Notes: generated by a model from the sequence alone, not told the origin. 64,000 nt of DNA from Methylotenera sp. (GCF_029945535.1 NZ_JAQSCU010000010.1:753290-817289), one strand, 5' to 3'. Shown: positions 1 through 12,600, counted from the stretch's first letter. Numbers and translations are program-made.

Positions 1-67
1 GAATAAGCTGCTGCCATCTGAATGTTAAAGCAGTTTTTATCTTAGTAGCGATTAAGTAGGAGGCCGT

Positions 68-985
68 ATGTTTGGATATTCGATGGCAGATATAGGCAAT
101 ATCATGGTAATGCAGGGATTTTCTGGCCTGAGTATGTTTACGGTATTGCTGCTGATGGCACTTGGCCTAGCCATTATTTTTGGGCAAATGGGTGTAATCA
201 ATATGGCACACGGTGAGTTTATGACCATCGGAGCTTACACCACAGTCATGCTTTCTAAAGTCGCAACGACGTATGGTTTCGTTAATTATTACTTTGTTTT
301 TGCCATTATTTTGGCATTTATTCTGGCCTTTGCGCTGGGATATTTCATTGAATTTATTATGATTCGGCATCTCTACAAGCGCCCACTAGACACGCTATTA
401 GCGACATGGGGTTTGAGTCTAGTCATGCAGCAATCATTTCGTTCGACCTTTGGCGCAAAAGAAGTCAGTGCTGAATTACCTGAATGGATGTTGGGTTCAT
501 TTAAGCCTACACCTGATATTGACATACCGATTAACGGAGTTTTTGTAATGGTGCTTGCACTGTTTGTGACTGCTGGCGTTTACCTGTTTATGTACCGTTC
601 TCGCTGGGGCCTTAGAGTCCGTGCAACGGTTCAAAACCGTGTAATGGCTGGCGCAGTGGGTATCAATACGCAAAAAGTAGATCGCGTGACGTTTGCCTTA
701 GGTTGCGGAATCGCTGGTGTTGCAGGTGCTGCATTTACCACGATTGCCTCTACCGGACCAACAACAGGTACGCTTTATATTGTAGATAGCTTCATGGTGG
801 TGGTGTTTGGTGGCGCAGCTAGCTTGATGGGTACGATTGCCTCAGCATTTGGTATCGCGCAAGCACAATCTATATTGCAATTTTTTATGACCAGCTCTAT
901 GGGTAAGGTCTCTACCTTATTAGTGATTGTTGGCATATTAATGATGAAACCAGAAGGCTTGTTTGCTTCTAAGCTTCGTAAGTAA
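68..985 (+). CDS. urtB: Urea ABC transporter permease UrtB
   Basis: Branched-chain/urea-type permease sequence; first gene of urtBCDE order next to urease genes. Confidence 0.93.
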   Translation: MFGYSMADIGNIMVMQGFSGLSMFTVLLLMALGLAIIFGQMGVINMAHGEFMTIGAYTTVMLSKVATTYGFVNYYFVFAIILAFILAFALGYFIEFIMIRHLYKRPLDTLLATWGLSLVMQQSFRSTFGAKEVSAELPEWMLGSFKPTPDIDIPINGVFVMVLALFVTAGVYLFMYRSRWGLRVRATVQNRVMAGAVGINTQKVDRVTFALGCGIAGVAGAAFTTIASTGPTTGTLYIVDSFMVVVFGGAASLMGTIASAFGIAQAQSILQFFMTSSMGKVSTLLVIVGILMMKPEGLFASKLRK

Positions 986-1003
986 ACAGACAGGAGAATC
1001 CAC

Positions 1004-2194
1004 ATGAACGCATCCTTAAGTAAATTAGTTGGTGGCAAAGAAGGGCTGGTTGGCTTAGCTGTACTTGCCGCAATTATCTTTGTAGTGTTGCCGCTAGGCG
1101 TAGATATCTTTAGGTTAAATTTGGTTGGCAAATACCTCACTTACGCTTTTGTAGCAGTGAGCTTGGTATTGCTATGGGGTAATGGCGGTATTTTAAGCTT
1201 AGGGCAAGGCATATTTTTTGGTTTAGGCGGGTATGGCATGGCGATGTTTATGAAGCTTGAGGCATCAGACCCTATTACTACCAAAATACAAACAACCCCT
1301 GGTATTCCTGACTTTATGGATTGGAATCAAATCACATCTCTCCCTTGGTTCTGGGAGCCGTTCAAGAGCTTGCCATTAACGATACTGATCATACTGACAA
1401 TCCCCGCTTTATTTGCTTATTTAATCGGATTTGCGATGTTTAAACGTCGTGTAGGCGGTGTTTACTTCGCGATTATCACGCAAGCTATTGCCCTTATATT
1501 AAGTATTTTGATTGTAGGTCAACAAGGTTTTACTGGTGGTGTGAATGGCATTACTGATCTTAAAACTGTTTGGGGATGGGATACACGTAACGATAGCGCG
1601 AAATACATTTTGTATTACCTCAATGGCTTTCTGTTGTTTGGTGCAATCTTGCTTTCAAAATATGTGTTGAACAGTAAATTCGGTATGTTGTTATTAGCTA
1701 TGCGTGATAAAGAAGAGCGTGTACGTTTCTCTGGTTACGACGTATCAAACTTTAAAATATTCATTTTCTGTCTAGCCGCGATGATTTCAGCAGTTGGTGG
1801 AGCCATGTTTACCCTACAAGTTGGCTTTATGTCGCCATCTTTTGTAGGTATTGTGCCGTCCATTGAAATGGTTATTTTCTGTGCGGTGGGTGGTCGGGCA
1901 TCTTTAATTGGTGCGGTTTACGGTACGTTATTTGTGAATTTTGGTAAAACATTCTTTTCAGAAAGTTACCCAGAGCTATGGCTTTTCATCATGGGTGGAT
2001 TGTTTATCGCTGTAGTGATGTTTTTTCCTGACGGTTTAGCTGGAGTTTGGGCTAAATATAGCCATAAACTTAACTTCTTTAAAAAAAAGTCTAGGTTGAC
2101 TACTGCAGCAGTCACCGATTCAACAAAAATTGATGCCGGTAAAAAAACAGTGAAAGAGATTGATGTGACTAACATTAAGGGAGCGAAAGCATGA
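1004..2194 (+). CDS. urtC: Urea ABC transporter permease UrtC
   Basis: LivM/UrtC-like permease, downstream of urtB. Confidence 0.93.
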   Translation: MNASLSKLVGGKEGLVGLAVLAAIIFVVLPLGVDIFRLNLVGKYLTYAFVAVSLVLLWGNGGILSLGQGIFFGLGGYGMAMFMKLEASDPITTKIQTTPGIPDFMDWNQITSLPWFWEPFKSLPLTILIILTIPALFAYLIGFAMFKRRVGGVYFAIITQAIALILSILIVGQQGFTGGVNGITDLKTVWGWDTRNDSAKYILYYLNGFLLFGAILLSKYVLNSKFGMLLLAMRDKEERVRFSGYDVSNFKIFIFCLAAMISAVGGAMFTLQVGFMSPSFVGIVPSIEMVIFCAVGGRASLIGAVYGTLFVNFGKTFFSESYPELWLFIMGGLFIAVVMFFPDGLAGVWAKYSHKLNFFKKKSRLTTAAVTDSTKIDAGKKTVKEIDVTNIKGAKA

Positions 2195-2934
2195 GTAATA
2201 CAGACTTTGTGTTAGCCATTGAAGATTTAACGGTATCGTTTGATGGCTTTAAGGCGGTCGATAATCTGACAATGTACATAGATAAAAATGAGCTTCGTGT
2301 CGTGATTGGGCCAAATGGTGCAGGCAAAACGACGGTATTAGATTTAATCTGTGGTAAAACTAAATCGACTAACGGCTCTATCAAATTTATGAATAAAGAG
2401 CTAACTAAGCTTTCAGAGCATGAAATTGTTCGCGAAGGGGTTGGGCGTAAATTTCAAACACCGTCAATTTATGAAAACCTTTCGGTGTATCAAAATTTAG
2501 AGGTGTCCTATCCTAAAGGTCGTAGCGTTTGGGGTAGCTTATTCTTTAAACGTACGGCAGAGGTGAAAGAGCAAGTATTTAAAATTGCAGAAGAAATCAT
2601 GCTCACTAATTTTTTAGATATGGAGGCTGCCTTATTGAGCCATGGTCAAAAGCAATGGTTAGAGATAGGTATGCTGTTGATGCAGGATCCTCAGTTGTTA
2701 ATGTTAGATGAGCCTGTCGCTGGAATGAGTGCTAAAGAGCGTGATCAAACGGCTGAGTTGCTTAATAAAATCAGCAATAACCGTTCAGTATTGGTGATTG
2801 AGCATGACATGGAGTTCGTAAAGAAAATCGCTCATAAAGTCACTGTGCTGCATCAAGGAAAGATCTTGGCTGAAGGTCCTATGGACCAAGTACAAGAAGA
2901 TGAAAAAGTGATTGAAGTTTATCTTGGACATTAA
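2191..2934 (+). CDS. urtD: Urea ABC transporter ATP-binding protein UrtD
   Basis: Walker A GPNGAGKTT, LSHGQKQWLEIGMLL signature typical of UrtD. Confidence 0.93.
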   Translation: MSNTDFVLAIEDLTVSFDGFKAVDNLTMYIDKNELRVVIGPNGAGKTTVLDLICGKTKSTNGSIKFMNKELTKLSEHEIVREGVGRKFQTPSIYENLSVYQNLEVSYPKGRSVWGSLFFKRTAEVKEQVFKIAEEIMLTNFLDMEAALLSHGQKQWLEIGMLLMQDPQLLMLDEPVAGMSAKERDQTAELLNKISNNRSVLVIEHDMEFVKKIAHKVTVLHQGKILAEGPMDQVQEDEKVIEVYLGH

Positions 2935-2985
2935 GTCCAGTTTATTAATACAAGCCAGTAATCCAGCCCATTAAGGAAACTTGAT

Positions 2986-3675
2986 ATGTTTGAAATTGAA
3001 AATCTGCAAGTAAGCTATGGTCAAAGCCAAGTGATACATGGACTTAACTTTACCGCTAATAAAAATGAAACGCTTGCTATTATGGGTCGTAACGGCATGG
3101 GTAAAACTACGCTGTTTAAATCACTGATGGGTATTTTGCCAAGCAAAACAACAAAAGCTGTTGTCGACGGTGTTAGCTTAGAAGGGAATGATAGCTACCA
3201 GCGAGTTGCCAAAGGTTTAGCTTATGTACCACAGGGACGTATGATTTTCCCTAATATGACAGTGCAAGAAAACATTGAAACAGGGTTAGAAAAGTCTAAA
3301 ACGCGTGAGATTCCAGAAGATATTTATGCGCTCTTTCCTGTGTTATACGACATGCGTAAACGCAAGGGCGGTAATCTATCTGGGGGACAGCAGCAGCAAC
3401 TCGCGATTGCTCGGGCGCTGGTGACTAATCCTAAAGTATTGTTGCTAGATGAACCAACTGAAGGAATCCAGCCGTCTATCATTAAAGACATCGCTAAAGT
3501 CTTGAACGAGATTCGTAAAATGCGAGAAATTACCATTATCGTTTCCGAGCAAGTATTGAGCTTTACCATGGAAATTGCAGATCGCATTATTGTGATAGAC
3601 AAAGGTAAGTTCATTCATGAAGATACTCGCGATAATGTAGATGCTGCTAAAATTAAAGGTTATTTGTCAGTTTAA
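2986..3675 (+). CDS. urtE: Urea ABC transporter ATP-binding protein UrtE
   Basis: Walker A GRNGMGKTT, LSGGQQQQLAIARAL; LivF/UrtE-like. Confidence 0.93.
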   Translation: MFEIENLQVSYGQSQVIHGLNFTANKNETLAIMGRNGMGKTTLFKSLMGILPSKTTKAVVDGVSLEGNDSYQRVAKGLAYVPQGRMIFPNMTVQENIETGLEKSKTREIPEDIYALFPVLYDMRKRKGGNLSGGQQQQLAIARALVTNPKVLLLDEPTEGIQPSIIKDIAKVLNEIRKMREITIIVSEQVLSFTMEIADRIIVIDKGKFIHEDTRDNVDAAKIKGYLSV

Positions 3676-3712
3676 AATATTTTATGCAAAAAATTTATGG
3701 CATCATGGAGTG

Positions 3713-4603
3713 ATGGATGACGCAACAATATTACAAAGCACTAGCCCATTAGCTCAAGAGCAGCCTGCACTCAAGTGCTGGGAAGCAAGCTTAAGTTTAG
3801 ATTTTTCTAAACGACATGATCGCAGTTATTTAGCTAAAAACTTGCACGTAGGCCCACTGGTTTTGCAAAAATCTTTGCACCCAGAAGGTGATGCGGTGTG
3901 TCATGGTGTGGTGGTGCACCCGCCAGGTGGCGTAGCTGGCGGAGACTCACTCACACTTAATGTGAGTCTTAATCAGGGCGCATATGCTTTACTCACTACG
4001 CCTGGCGCAGGTAAATGGTATAAAGCCAATGGGCAACAAGCTTGCCAGTATTTGAAGTTCAATCTAGGAAAAAACACCTGTTTTGAATGGTTACCACAAG
4101 AGAATATTTTGTTTGATGGTGCTCAAGTTAAGTTTAACTCTGAGGTTAGTTTAGATGCTGAAGCTAAGTATGCTGGTTGGGAAGTATTGTGTTTTGGTCG
4201 CCAGGCACAAAAAGAAGTATGGCAAACGGGTCACTTGCATCAAAATTTGAGTATTCGTAGAAATGGTAAATTGATTTGGAATGAGCTTAGCTTTTTGGAG
4301 CCAGAACAAAAAGTCATGCAGTCGATAGTGGGTTTACACGGTAATGCAGTGTCAGCAAGTTTTGTGATTGCGGCAGGTAAAGTTCCAGATGGAGTGTTAG
4401 CGGCATGTAGAGAAATACAGCCTAAATTAGCCTTAGATATGCAGGCCAGATATGGTGTGACTACGATGCCAGAAATTTTTTCTGCAAGATATATCGGTCA
4501 GTCAGCACAATGTGCAAGGCAATATTTTGAGTCGTTATGGCAGATTTTACGCCCTTGGTATGCAGGTCTAGAAGCGACAAGACCGCGAATTTGGAACACC
4601 TAA
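3713..4603 (+). CDS. ureD: Urease accessory protein UreD
   Basis: UreD-like sequence (HPPGGVAGGDSL, TTPGAGKWYKA); start set to internal ATG at 3713 rather than the longer ORF start. Confidence 0.92.
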   Translation: MDDATILQSTSPLAQEQPALKCWEASLSLDFSKRHDRSYLAKNLHVGPLVLQKSLHPEGDAVCHGVVVHPPGGVAGGDSLTLNVSLNQGAYALLTTPGAGKWYKANGQQACQYLKFNLGKNTCFEWLPQENILFDGAQVKFNSEVSLDAEAKYAGWEVLCFGRQAQKEVWQTGHLHQNLSIRRNGKLIWNELSFLEPEQKVMQSIVGLHGNAVSASFVIAAGKVPDGVLAACREIQPKLALDMQARYGVTTMPEIFSARYIGQSAQCARQYFESLWQILRPWYAGLEATRPRIWNT

Positions 4604-4667
4604 ATTTTTTTAAAAAGTAACTTGTGCCCTCACAATAATAGACTAATGCCGATTAAAAAGAGAGTTT

Positions 4668-4988
4668 TTGCATGGAATTGAATGTATGGAATTAACCCCT
4701 AGAGAGAAAGATAAACTTCTCATCTTTACTGCTGGCTTACTTGCAGAACGTCGCAAGGCGCGAGGCTTAAAGCTTAATTATCCAGAATCGATTGCCCTTA
4801 TTTCAGCCGCCATTATGGAAGGTGCGCGCGACGGCAGAACCGTCGCAGAGTTGATGAGCTACGGCACAACTTTGCTGACACGTGATGATGTGATGGAAGG
4901 AATTGCTGAGATGATTCCGGACATTCAGATCGAGGCAACTTTTCCAGATGGCACTAAGCTTGTCACCGTTCACCATCCAATTCCGTAA
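4668..4988 (+). CDS. ureA: Urease subunit gamma
   Basis: [34 protein letters not shown] signature; native start probably 4686. Confidence 0.96.
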   Translation: MHGIECMELTPREKDKLLIFTAGLLAERRKARGLKLNYPESIALISAAIMEGARDGRTVAELMSYGTTLLTRDDVMEGIAEMIPDIQIEATFPDGTKLVTVHHPIP

Positions 4989-4999
4989 AGGCTGCTCAA

Positions 5000-5308
5000 A
5001 TGATTCCAGGTGAAATGAAAATCGCTAACGGTGACATCACAATAAATGCTGGCAGAGCCACTGTGACAATTGACGTATCTAATATGGGTGACCGACCAAT
5101 ACAAATCGGTTCGCATTATCACTTTTTTGAAACTAACGAAGCTTTGAGTTTTGATAGACAAGCGGCTTATGGTTTTAGGTTAAATATTGCATCAGGTACG
5201 GCTGTCCGTTTTGAGTCGGGTCAAACGCGTACGGTAGTGTTAGTGGCGCTGGCTGGCGAAAGAAAAGTATATGGCTTCGCAGGTAAAGTGATGGGGTCAC
5301 TCAAATGA
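5000..5308 (+). CDS. ureB: Urease subunit beta
   Basis: [13 protein letters not shown]...[15 protein letters not shown]. Confidence 0.96.
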   Translation: MIPGEMKIANGDITINAGRATVTIDVSNMGDRPIQIGSHYHFFETNEALSFDRQAAYGFRLNIASGTAVRFESGQTRTVVLVALAGERKVYGFAGKVMGSLK

Positions 5309-5318
5309 GCGTAAAACC

Positions 5319-7022
5319 ATGAGTATAAACATAGACAAGCGTGCCTATGCCGAGATGTTTGGTCCGACTGTGGGCGATAAAGTGCGCCTAGCCGATACCG
5401 AACTCTGGATAGAAGTAGAGAAAGATTACACGCTCTATGGCGAAGAAGTTAAATTCGGCGGTGGTAAAGTCATTCGTGATGGTATGGGTCAAGGTCAGTT
5501 GTGTGCTAAAGACGTTGCTGATACGGTCATTACTAACGCATTGATTATTGACTACTGGGGTATTGTTAAAGCCGACATCGGCATTAAAAATGGACGAATC
5601 TCTGCCATTGGTAAAGCGGGTAACCCTGATATTCAGTCAGCTGTGACGATTCCTATGGGCGCAGGCACAGAGATTATTGCGGGCGAAGGCATGATAGTGA
5701 CTGCAGGCGGGGTGGATACACATATTCACTTTATCTGTCCGCAACAAATCGAAGAAGCTTTGATGTCTGGCGTGACAACCATGTTGGGCGGTGGCACAGG
5801 CCCAGCCACTGGGACTTTTGCAACCACTTGTACACCAGGCCCTTGGCATATTCACCGTATGTTGCAATCGGCAGATGCATTTCCGATGAACTTGGGCTTT
5901 TTAGGTAAAGGTAATGTGAGCTTGCCAGAGCCGTTGCGTGAACAAGTTGAAGCTGGTGCCATTGGATTAAAGCTGCATGAAGACTGGGGTACTACACCTG
6001 CTGCGATTGATAACTGCTTGAATGTGGCGGAGGAAATGGACATTCAAGTGGCGATTCACTCGGATACTTTGAATGAATCTGGCTTTGTAGAAACGACGAT
6101 TGCAGCCTTTAAAGACCGCACCATACATACCTTTCATACCGAAGGCGCGGGCGGCGGTCATGCACCAGACATTATTAAAGCGGCTGGTTACGCTAATGTG
6201 CTGCCGTCATCCACTAACCCTACGCGTCCATTTACGGTCAACACTATCGATGAGCACTTGGATATGCTCATGGTCTGCCATCATCTAGACCCAGCCATTG
6301 CAGAAGACATTGCTTTTGCCGAAAGTCGTATTCGTCGCGAGACTATTGCCGCAGAAGATATTTTGCATGATTTAGGCGCATTTTCTATGATGTCATCTGA
6401 CTCGCAAGCCATGGGGCGCGTGGGGGAGGTGATTATTCGTACTTGGCAAACTGCACATAAAATGAAAATACAGCGTGGCGCCCTAGCTGAAGATTCAGCT
6501 AGCAATGATAATTTTCGTGTGAAACGCTATATTGCCAAATATACGATTAATCCTGCGCTCACGCATGGTATTGCCGATACCGTAGGCTCAATAGAAGTTG
6601 GAAAGTTAGCAGATTTGGTTCTGTGGCGACCAGCGTTTTTTGGGGTGAAACCTTCCACTATTCTAAAAGGTGGAATGATAGCTGCTGCTGCGATGGGTGA
6701 CCCGAATGCATCTATTCCTACGCCACAACCAGTGCATTATCGCCATATGTTCGGCGCCTATGGTGGAGGGCTTAAAACCTCCGTCACTTTTGTATCGCAA
6801 GCGGCTTTGCACAATCCGGCTTTGGCTGCGCTTAATTTAAATAAGACGCTAGTACCGGTCCGAGGCACGCGCACTGTCAGAAAAGTAGACATGATACATA
6901 ACGGCTATATGCCAAAAATTGATGTAGACCCTGAAACCTATATTGTTCGAGCTGATGGTATTTTACTTGCTTGTGAACCAGCAAGTATCTTGCCTATGGC
7001 ACAGCGCTATTTCTTATTCTAG
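5319..7022 (+). CDS. ureC: Urease subunit alpha
   Basis: Full-length 567 aa urease alpha with [31 protein letters not shown] motifs. Confidence 0.98.
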   Translation: MSINIDKRAYAEMFGPTVGDKVRLADTELWIEVEKDYTLYGEEVKFGGGKVIRDGMGQGQLCAKDVADTVITNALIIDYWGIVKADIGIKNGRISAIGKAGNPDIQSAVTIPMGAGTEIIAGEGMIVTAGGVDTHIHFICPQQIEEALMSGVTTMLGGGTGPATGTFATTCTPGPWHIHRMLQSADAFPMNLGFLGKGNVSLPEPLREQVEAGAIGLKLHEDWGTTPAAIDNCLNVAEEMDIQVAIHSDTLNESGFVETTIAAFKDRTIHTFHTEGAGGGHAPDIIKAAGYANVLPSSTNPTRPFTVNTIDEHLDMLMVCHHLDPAIAEDIAFAESRIRRETIAAEDILHDLGAFSMMSSDSQAMGRVGEVIIRTWQTAHKMKIQRGALAEDSASNDNFRVKRYIAKYTINPALTHGIADTVGSIEVGKLADLVLWRPAFFGVKPSTILKGGMIAAAAMGDPNASIPTPQPVHYRHMFGAYGGGLKTSVTFVSQAALHNPALAALNLNKTLVPVRGTRTVRKVDMIHNGYMPKIDVDPETYIVRADGILLACEPASILPMAQRYFLF

Positions 7023-7062
7023 GTCTATTCTGGTTTTATTCTAGGTCTATTTCTGGGTTTAT

Positions 7063-7563
7063 TTGATGATTAATATTAACAAACGTCTTGCTCATTTTCA
7101 GCAAAGCAAAGTCGATGATCAATTGGTGCTACCTTTTGATTTACGCCAAAGAAGTCGCTTACGTGTGACTTTATCATCAGGTCGTGAAGCCGCATTATTG
7201 CTTGATCGTGGAACTATCATGCGTGGCGGTGATTTACTTGAAACCGAAGATGGCTATGTTGTAGAAATTGTTGCTGCACCACAAGCCGTTACCGATGTCA
7301 CCGCCAAAACGCCGCAAGCCTTAATGTGCGCCGCTTATCATTTAGGCAATCGGCATGTACCCTTGCAAGTGGGTGACGGCTGGCTGCGATTGGAGCAAGA
7401 TCACGTGTTAAATGAAATGTTAGTGGGTTTGGGCATGATCACTACAGATCAAACTGCTCCATTTGAGCCTGAAGCTGGCGCCTACGGTGGCGGTCACAGA
7501 CATGGTGGGGATGATGACAATTATCAGCGTTTGCCCTCTAAACGGTTGAAACCAAATGCTTAA
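7063..7563 (+). CDS. ureE: Urease accessory protein UreE
   Basis: UreE-like sequence with His-rich C-terminus (GGGHRHGGDDD). Confidence 0.93.
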   Translation: MMININKRLAHFQQSKVDDQLVLPFDLRQRSRLRVTLSSGREAALLLDRGTIMRGGDLLETEDGYVVEIVAAPQAVTDVTAKTPQALMCAAYHLGNRHVPLQVGDGWLRLEQDHVLNEMLVGLGMITTDQTAPFEPEAGAYGGGHRHGGDDDNYQRLPSKRLKPNA

Positions 7564-8269
7564 GCAACCGAATATCGCGACTCATATTGCACCCAATATT
7601 GCGTTAAGCCGTTTGCTGCAACTTGCCAGCCCCATGCTGCCAGTCGGAGCTTACAGCTATTCACAAGGCTTAGAATGGGCCATTGAGTGTGGTGATGTAA
7701 CCCATCAAGCAAGCGCTAAAACTTGGATAGCCGATGTGCTAGATATCTATCAACAGCGTTATGAACTGCCAATTTTATATCGCATATATCAAGCTTGGCA
7801 GGCTGATGATATGGCTGCCATTAGTGACTGGGATGCAAAATTTCAAGCTGGCCGTGATACCGCTGAAGCGCTAGCAGAGAGCCGTCAAATGGGCTATTCA
7901 CTGCGTCGCTTATTAAATGATGTTGGGTCGTTACCATTAGAGTTTCTAGAAAAAATCAATGCGCTCGAAACCCCAGCTTTTCCTACAATATATGCAGGCA
8001 TTGCCTATCATTGGCATATTTCTGCACAAGATTTGTTACATGCCTACGCTTGGTCTTGGGTGGAAAATCAAGTCAGTGCAGCCATGAAAGCTGTGCCGCT
8101 TGGGCAGGTGGCTGGCCAAAGAATCCTGCTGGAAGTAGGGGAGTCTCTACCAGAATGTGTCGCACAAGCGATGTGCTTAGAAGATTTTGCAATTAGTAAC
8201 TTTGTTCCCGGCCTCAGCGTTGCTGGGTGTCGCCATGAAACCCAATATAGTCGATTATTCAGATCATGA
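7556..8269 (+). CDS. ureF: Urease accessory protein UreF
   Basis: [25 protein letters not shown] motif. Confidence 0.94.
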   Translation: MLKQPNIATHIAPNIALSRLLQLASPMLPVGAYSYSQGLEWAIECGDVTHQASAKTWIADVLDIYQQRYELPILYRIYQAWQADDMAAISDWDAKFQAGRDTAEALAESRQMGYSLRRLLNDVGSLPLEFLEKINALETPAFPTIYAGIAYHWHISAQDLLHAYAWSWVENQVSAAMKAVPLGQVAGQRILLEVGESLPECVAQAMCLEDFAISNFVPGLSVAGCRHETQYSRLFRS

Positions 8270-8901
8270 CCCCTACGAAAATAAAACCCAATACTCAATC
8301 AGAACCCTTACGTGTAGGCATAGGTGGGCCAGTAGGCTCTGGCAAAACGGCTTTAACATTGGCACTGTGTCAGCGTTTACGTGATGTTTATAACATTGCC
8401 GTGGTCACTAACGATATTTACACCAAAGAAGATGCCGAGTTTCTAACACGTAATGAAGCGCTCACGCCAGATCGCATTATTGGCGTAGAAACTGGTGGTT
8501 GCCCACATACCGCGATTCGCGAAGATGCTTCTATGAACCTAGAGGCGGTATCGCAATTGTGCGAACGTTTTGAGGCGCTAGATATTGTGTTTATTGAAAG
8601 TGGTGGTGATAATCTTGCGGCAACATTTAGCCCAGAACTTTCAGACTTAACTATTTATGTGATTGATGTTGCCGCGGGTGAAAAAATTCCACGCAAAGGT
8701 GGCCCGGGCATTACTAAGTCTGACTTACTTATTATCAATAAAATTGATTTAGCGCCTATGGTTGGCGCTTCTTTAGAAGTGATGGACAGAGATGCAAAGC
8801 GTATGAGAGGTGAGCGCCCGTTTATTTTTACTAACTTAAAAATTGGGCAAGGTTTAGAAGAAATCGTTAAATTTATTGAAAAGCAAGGCTTAATGCTTTA
8901 G
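8266..8901 (+). CDS. ureG: Urease accessory GTPase UreG
   Basis: [14 protein letters not shown]-loop, [31 protein letters not shown]. Confidence 0.97.
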   Translation: MTPTKIKPNTQSEPLRVGIGGPVGSGKTALTLALCQRLRDVYNIAVVTNDIYTKEDAEFLTRNEALTPDRIIGVETGGCPHTAIREDASMNLEAVSQLCERFEALDIVFIESGGDNLAATFSPELSDLTIYVIDVAAGEKIPRKGGPGITKSDLLIINKIDLAPMVGASLEVMDRDAKRMRGERPFIFTNLKIGQGLEEIVKFIEKQGLML

Positions 8902-8911
8902 GAGTAATGAT

Positions 8912-9493
8912 ATGAAAAAACAAATCACAATAGCGGCTTTATTTTCACTGTTTTCTGGAATCGCTAGCGCGCACCCTGGGCATGGTTTAGCAGGACATGG
9001 TTTAGACAGTGCATATGCAGGCTTTATGCACCCATTCACAGGTTGGGATCATTTACTGGTGATGCTGGCAATTGGTGTATGGGCCGCTAAGTTGGGTGGC
9101 AAAGCACGCTGGCAGCTGCCACTGACGTTTGTCGCCATCATGGCGACGGGTGCTGTATTGGGTTTATCAGGTTTAAATTTCGCCTTCGCAGAAACCGCGA
9201 TTGCCGCCAGTGTCATGGCGATGGGCGTACTTTTGATGATGAGCTTGCCAATAAACAAGATGATGCAATTGAGTATTACAGCTCTATTTGCCTTATTTCA
9301 TGGGTTGGCGCATGGTATAGAGCTTCAATCACAATCAAGTTTAGCTGCGTTAGGTGGAATGTTAGTCGCAACGGCTATGCTACATAGCCTAGGCCTTTTG
9401 ATGGCATCTCAGCGCGTTAAGATGGCTCATGTGCTTAACAACTCTTTTGCTTGGTTATTGCTGTTGGTAGGTGGCTACTTATTATTAGGTTAG
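8912..9493 (+). CDS. HupE/UreJ family protein (putative nickel permease)
   Basis: HPGHGLAG...HPFTGWDHLLVMLAIGVWA; follows ureG. Confidence 0.88.
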   Translation: MKKQITIAALFSLFSGIASAHPGHGLAGHGLDSAYAGFMHPFTGWDHLLVMLAIGVWAAKLGGKARWQLPLTFVAIMATGAVLGLSGLNFAFAETAIAASVMAMGVLLMMSLPINKMMQLSITALFALFHGLAHGIELQSQSSLAALGGMLVATAMLHSLGLLMASQRVKMAHVLNNSFAWLLLLVGGYLLLG

Positions 9494-9614
9494 TCGGGTA
9501 TTTATCTGCCTTAGGTTCTAAGCATCTAGGTTTTAAATATCTAGGTTTTAAATATATGAGGGAGATATCATCCCAAGGTATGTTTGTTGCTTACAACAAT
9601 ATACTTTATGAATA

Positions 9615-12600
9615 TTGATGCAATCGGATGTTGAATTGAACCCTAATAATTTGTCATTGGCGCCGCCAGAAAATGCCAAGCCAACGCAGCGCATCATTAA
9701 AATACGCCGGGACTACAACACATGGGTGGCGAATGAATCGATAGAGGATTTTGCCCTTCGCTTTACACCTCGATCATTTCGTAAGTGGTCAATTTTTCGC
9801 GTTTCAAATACCGCTTTAAGCGCCATTTCTTTTCTGGTCTTAGAGGCCGTTGGTGGCACTATCGCGGTTAATTACGGCGCAGTAAATGCGCTGTGGGCGA
9901 TTTTAGCTGTGGGTGTCATTATATTTTTGACCGCGCTACCTATTAGCTTTTATGCGGCTAAATATGGCCTAGACATGGATTTACTCACCCGTGGCGCTAG
10001 TTTTGGCTACATTGGCTCCACCATTTCATCTTTTATTTACGCCTCTTTCACGTTTATTTTATTTGCATTAGAAGCCGCCATTATGGCTTATGCACTAGAG
10101 CTATATTTTCATTTACCTCTTTACCTCGGATACTTAGTTAGCGCACTGGTCGTCATTCCTTTTGTGATTCACGGCGTTACATTAATCAATCGAATTCAGA
10201 TGTTCACACAGCCTATTTGGCTGATACTCATGTGCATGCCTTTTATTGCAATCCTTTATCAAGATCCAGAAGTAATCTCTCGCATGATGCTCTTTGCAGG
10301 TGCATCTGGCGAGCGCGGTGAGTTTAATCTGCTTCTTTTTGGTGCTGCAACTGCGGTAGGGGTGGCCTTAATTCCCCAAATTGGTGAGCAGGTAGACTTT
10401 CTTCGCTTTATGCCTGAAAAAACACCTGAAAATCGTTGGCGATGGAATTTAGGCGTGCTGACGGCTGGACCTGGTTGGGTATTTGTAGGCATGATAAAAA
10501 TGTCAGCAGGTGTTTTACTGGCTTATCTGGTGATTCAAAGTGACATGTCATTTTTACAGGCAACTAATCCTACACAAATGTATTTAGTGGGTTATCAGTA
10601 TTTATTTAGCTCAAAAGAATTAGCTTTAGGTATGACTGCGTTATTTGTTGTGATTTCCCAAGTCAAAATAAATATGACCAATGCTTATGCAGGTTCACTT
10701 GCATGGTCTAATTTTTTTGCTCGGTTAACACATAGCCATCCAGGGCGCGTGGTTTGGGTGGTTTTTAATGCCAGTATCGCAATCGTATTAATGGAGTTAG
10801 ATGTATTTAAAGCATTAGAGCAGGTATTGGCTTTATATTCAAACATCGCTATTGCATGGATTGCTGCTGTCGTGGCTGATTTAGTCATCAATAAGCCACT
10901 TGGCTTAAGCCCGAAGGGCATTGAATTTAGACGCGCTTATTTATACGACATTAACCCTGTGGGCGTGGGTGCTATGTTGCTGGCTTCGTTGTTTTCTATC
11001 ACTGCGTTTTCAGGTGTTTTTGGCGTTGTACCTCAAGCATTCTCTGCTTTTATCGCATTATTTACCGCCTTGATTGCGTCTCCAATAATTGCTTGGCTTA
11101 CCAAGGGTAAATACTATATTGCGCGCAAACCAATTGTCTTTAGCCCAACGACGCGTATCGCTAAATGCACCGTTTGTGAGCGCGAATATGAAACGCCAGA
11201 TATGGCGCATTGCCCAGCATATCAAGGCTATATTTGTTCACTATGCTGTTGCCTAGATGCACGTTGTAATGATGCTTGCAAGCCTGATGCCAAATTTTCT
11301 ACCCAATGGGAAGCTACCCTAAAGAAAGTATTACCTAAAACGCTTTGGACCTATCTGAACTCTGGTTTAAGTGCCTACTTACTTTTGATGAGTATTACCT
11401 TAACTTTTTTAGCTACCTTGCTATGGCTAATTTATTACCATGAAAGCCAAGTGCTGGCGCAAACCGCTGCTAGCTTATTGCCACAATTACGTTCTGGCTA
11501 TCTGAAGATATTTTCCGCACTTGTGTTTGCAAGCGCCATTATTGCTTGGTGGTTGGTATTGACTGGTCAAAGCAGACGAGTAGCACAAGAAGAATCTAAC
11601 CGTCAGACAGGTTTATTGCAACGTGAAATAGAGCTGCACCAAAAAACCGATGCTGAGCTTCAACTTGCACGACAGGTTGCAGATCAAGCTAACCAAGCTA
11701 AAAGTCGCTACATTACCGGTATTAGCCACGAACTTCGTACGCCACTCAATAGCATTTTAGGCTATGCGCAATTGTTAGATAACGATACGTCTATTCCAGA
11801 TAGTCGTTTACAAGCGATACGTGTGATACGTCGTAGCGGCGAACATTTGCTATCACTCATTGAAGGTACATTAGATATTGCCCGTATTGAAGGCGGCAAA
11901 CTCACTTTTGATATCAAACCGTTAAGATTTCCAGAGTTTATTAAGCAAATAGTCAGTATGTTTGAATTGCAAGCGCGTAACAAAGGTATTAATTTTGCCT
12001 ATGAAGTGACAAGCGAGCTGCCAAAAATGGTGCGTGCTGACCAAAAACGCTTAAGCCAAATACTCATTAATATTTTGGGTAACGCCGTCAAGTTTACTCA
12101 ACATGGCGGCGTGGTATTTCGGGTGCAATATGCACGTGAACTTGTGCAAATTGAGATTGAAGATACTGGCCCTGGCATACAAACCGATGAAATTGATACT
12201 GTATTTGAACCGTTCGCAAGAGGTAGCGCAGCTGCCAACGATAGAATAGGCGGCACGGGTTTAGGCCTCACTATCAGTAAGTTGTTAACGCAATTAATGG
12301 GCGGTGAAATCAGTGTGAACAGCGTGGTAGGGAAAGGTACCATATTTAAAATTAAGTTATTTTTACCACAAATACACCAAACTCAAGAAATAGAAGCAGT
12401 ATTAGCCGCCCAACGTATTGGCTATGTTGGCGCAAGAAAGAAAATACTGGTGGTAGATAATGAGTATATTGATAGAGAAATGTTAGTTACTCTGCTCCAG
12501 CCGCTAGGGTTTGAAATGGCCGAAGCCGCCAACGGACTAGAGTGCCTTGAACAACACACAACATTTAACCCTGATCTGATTTTAATGGATCTTGCAATGC

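Noticed and set aside
5637-6505. Antisense and alternate-frame ORFs inside ureC and other long genes (e.g. smc, ligA)
   Set aside because: They overlap strongly supported genes, have no recognisable domains and are expected by chance in long coding regions.
9524-9553. Tandem 15-bp repeat ATCTAGGTTTTAAAT upstream of the transporter-kinase gene
   Set aside because: Only two copies and no recognisable regulatory motif; probably simple slippage.
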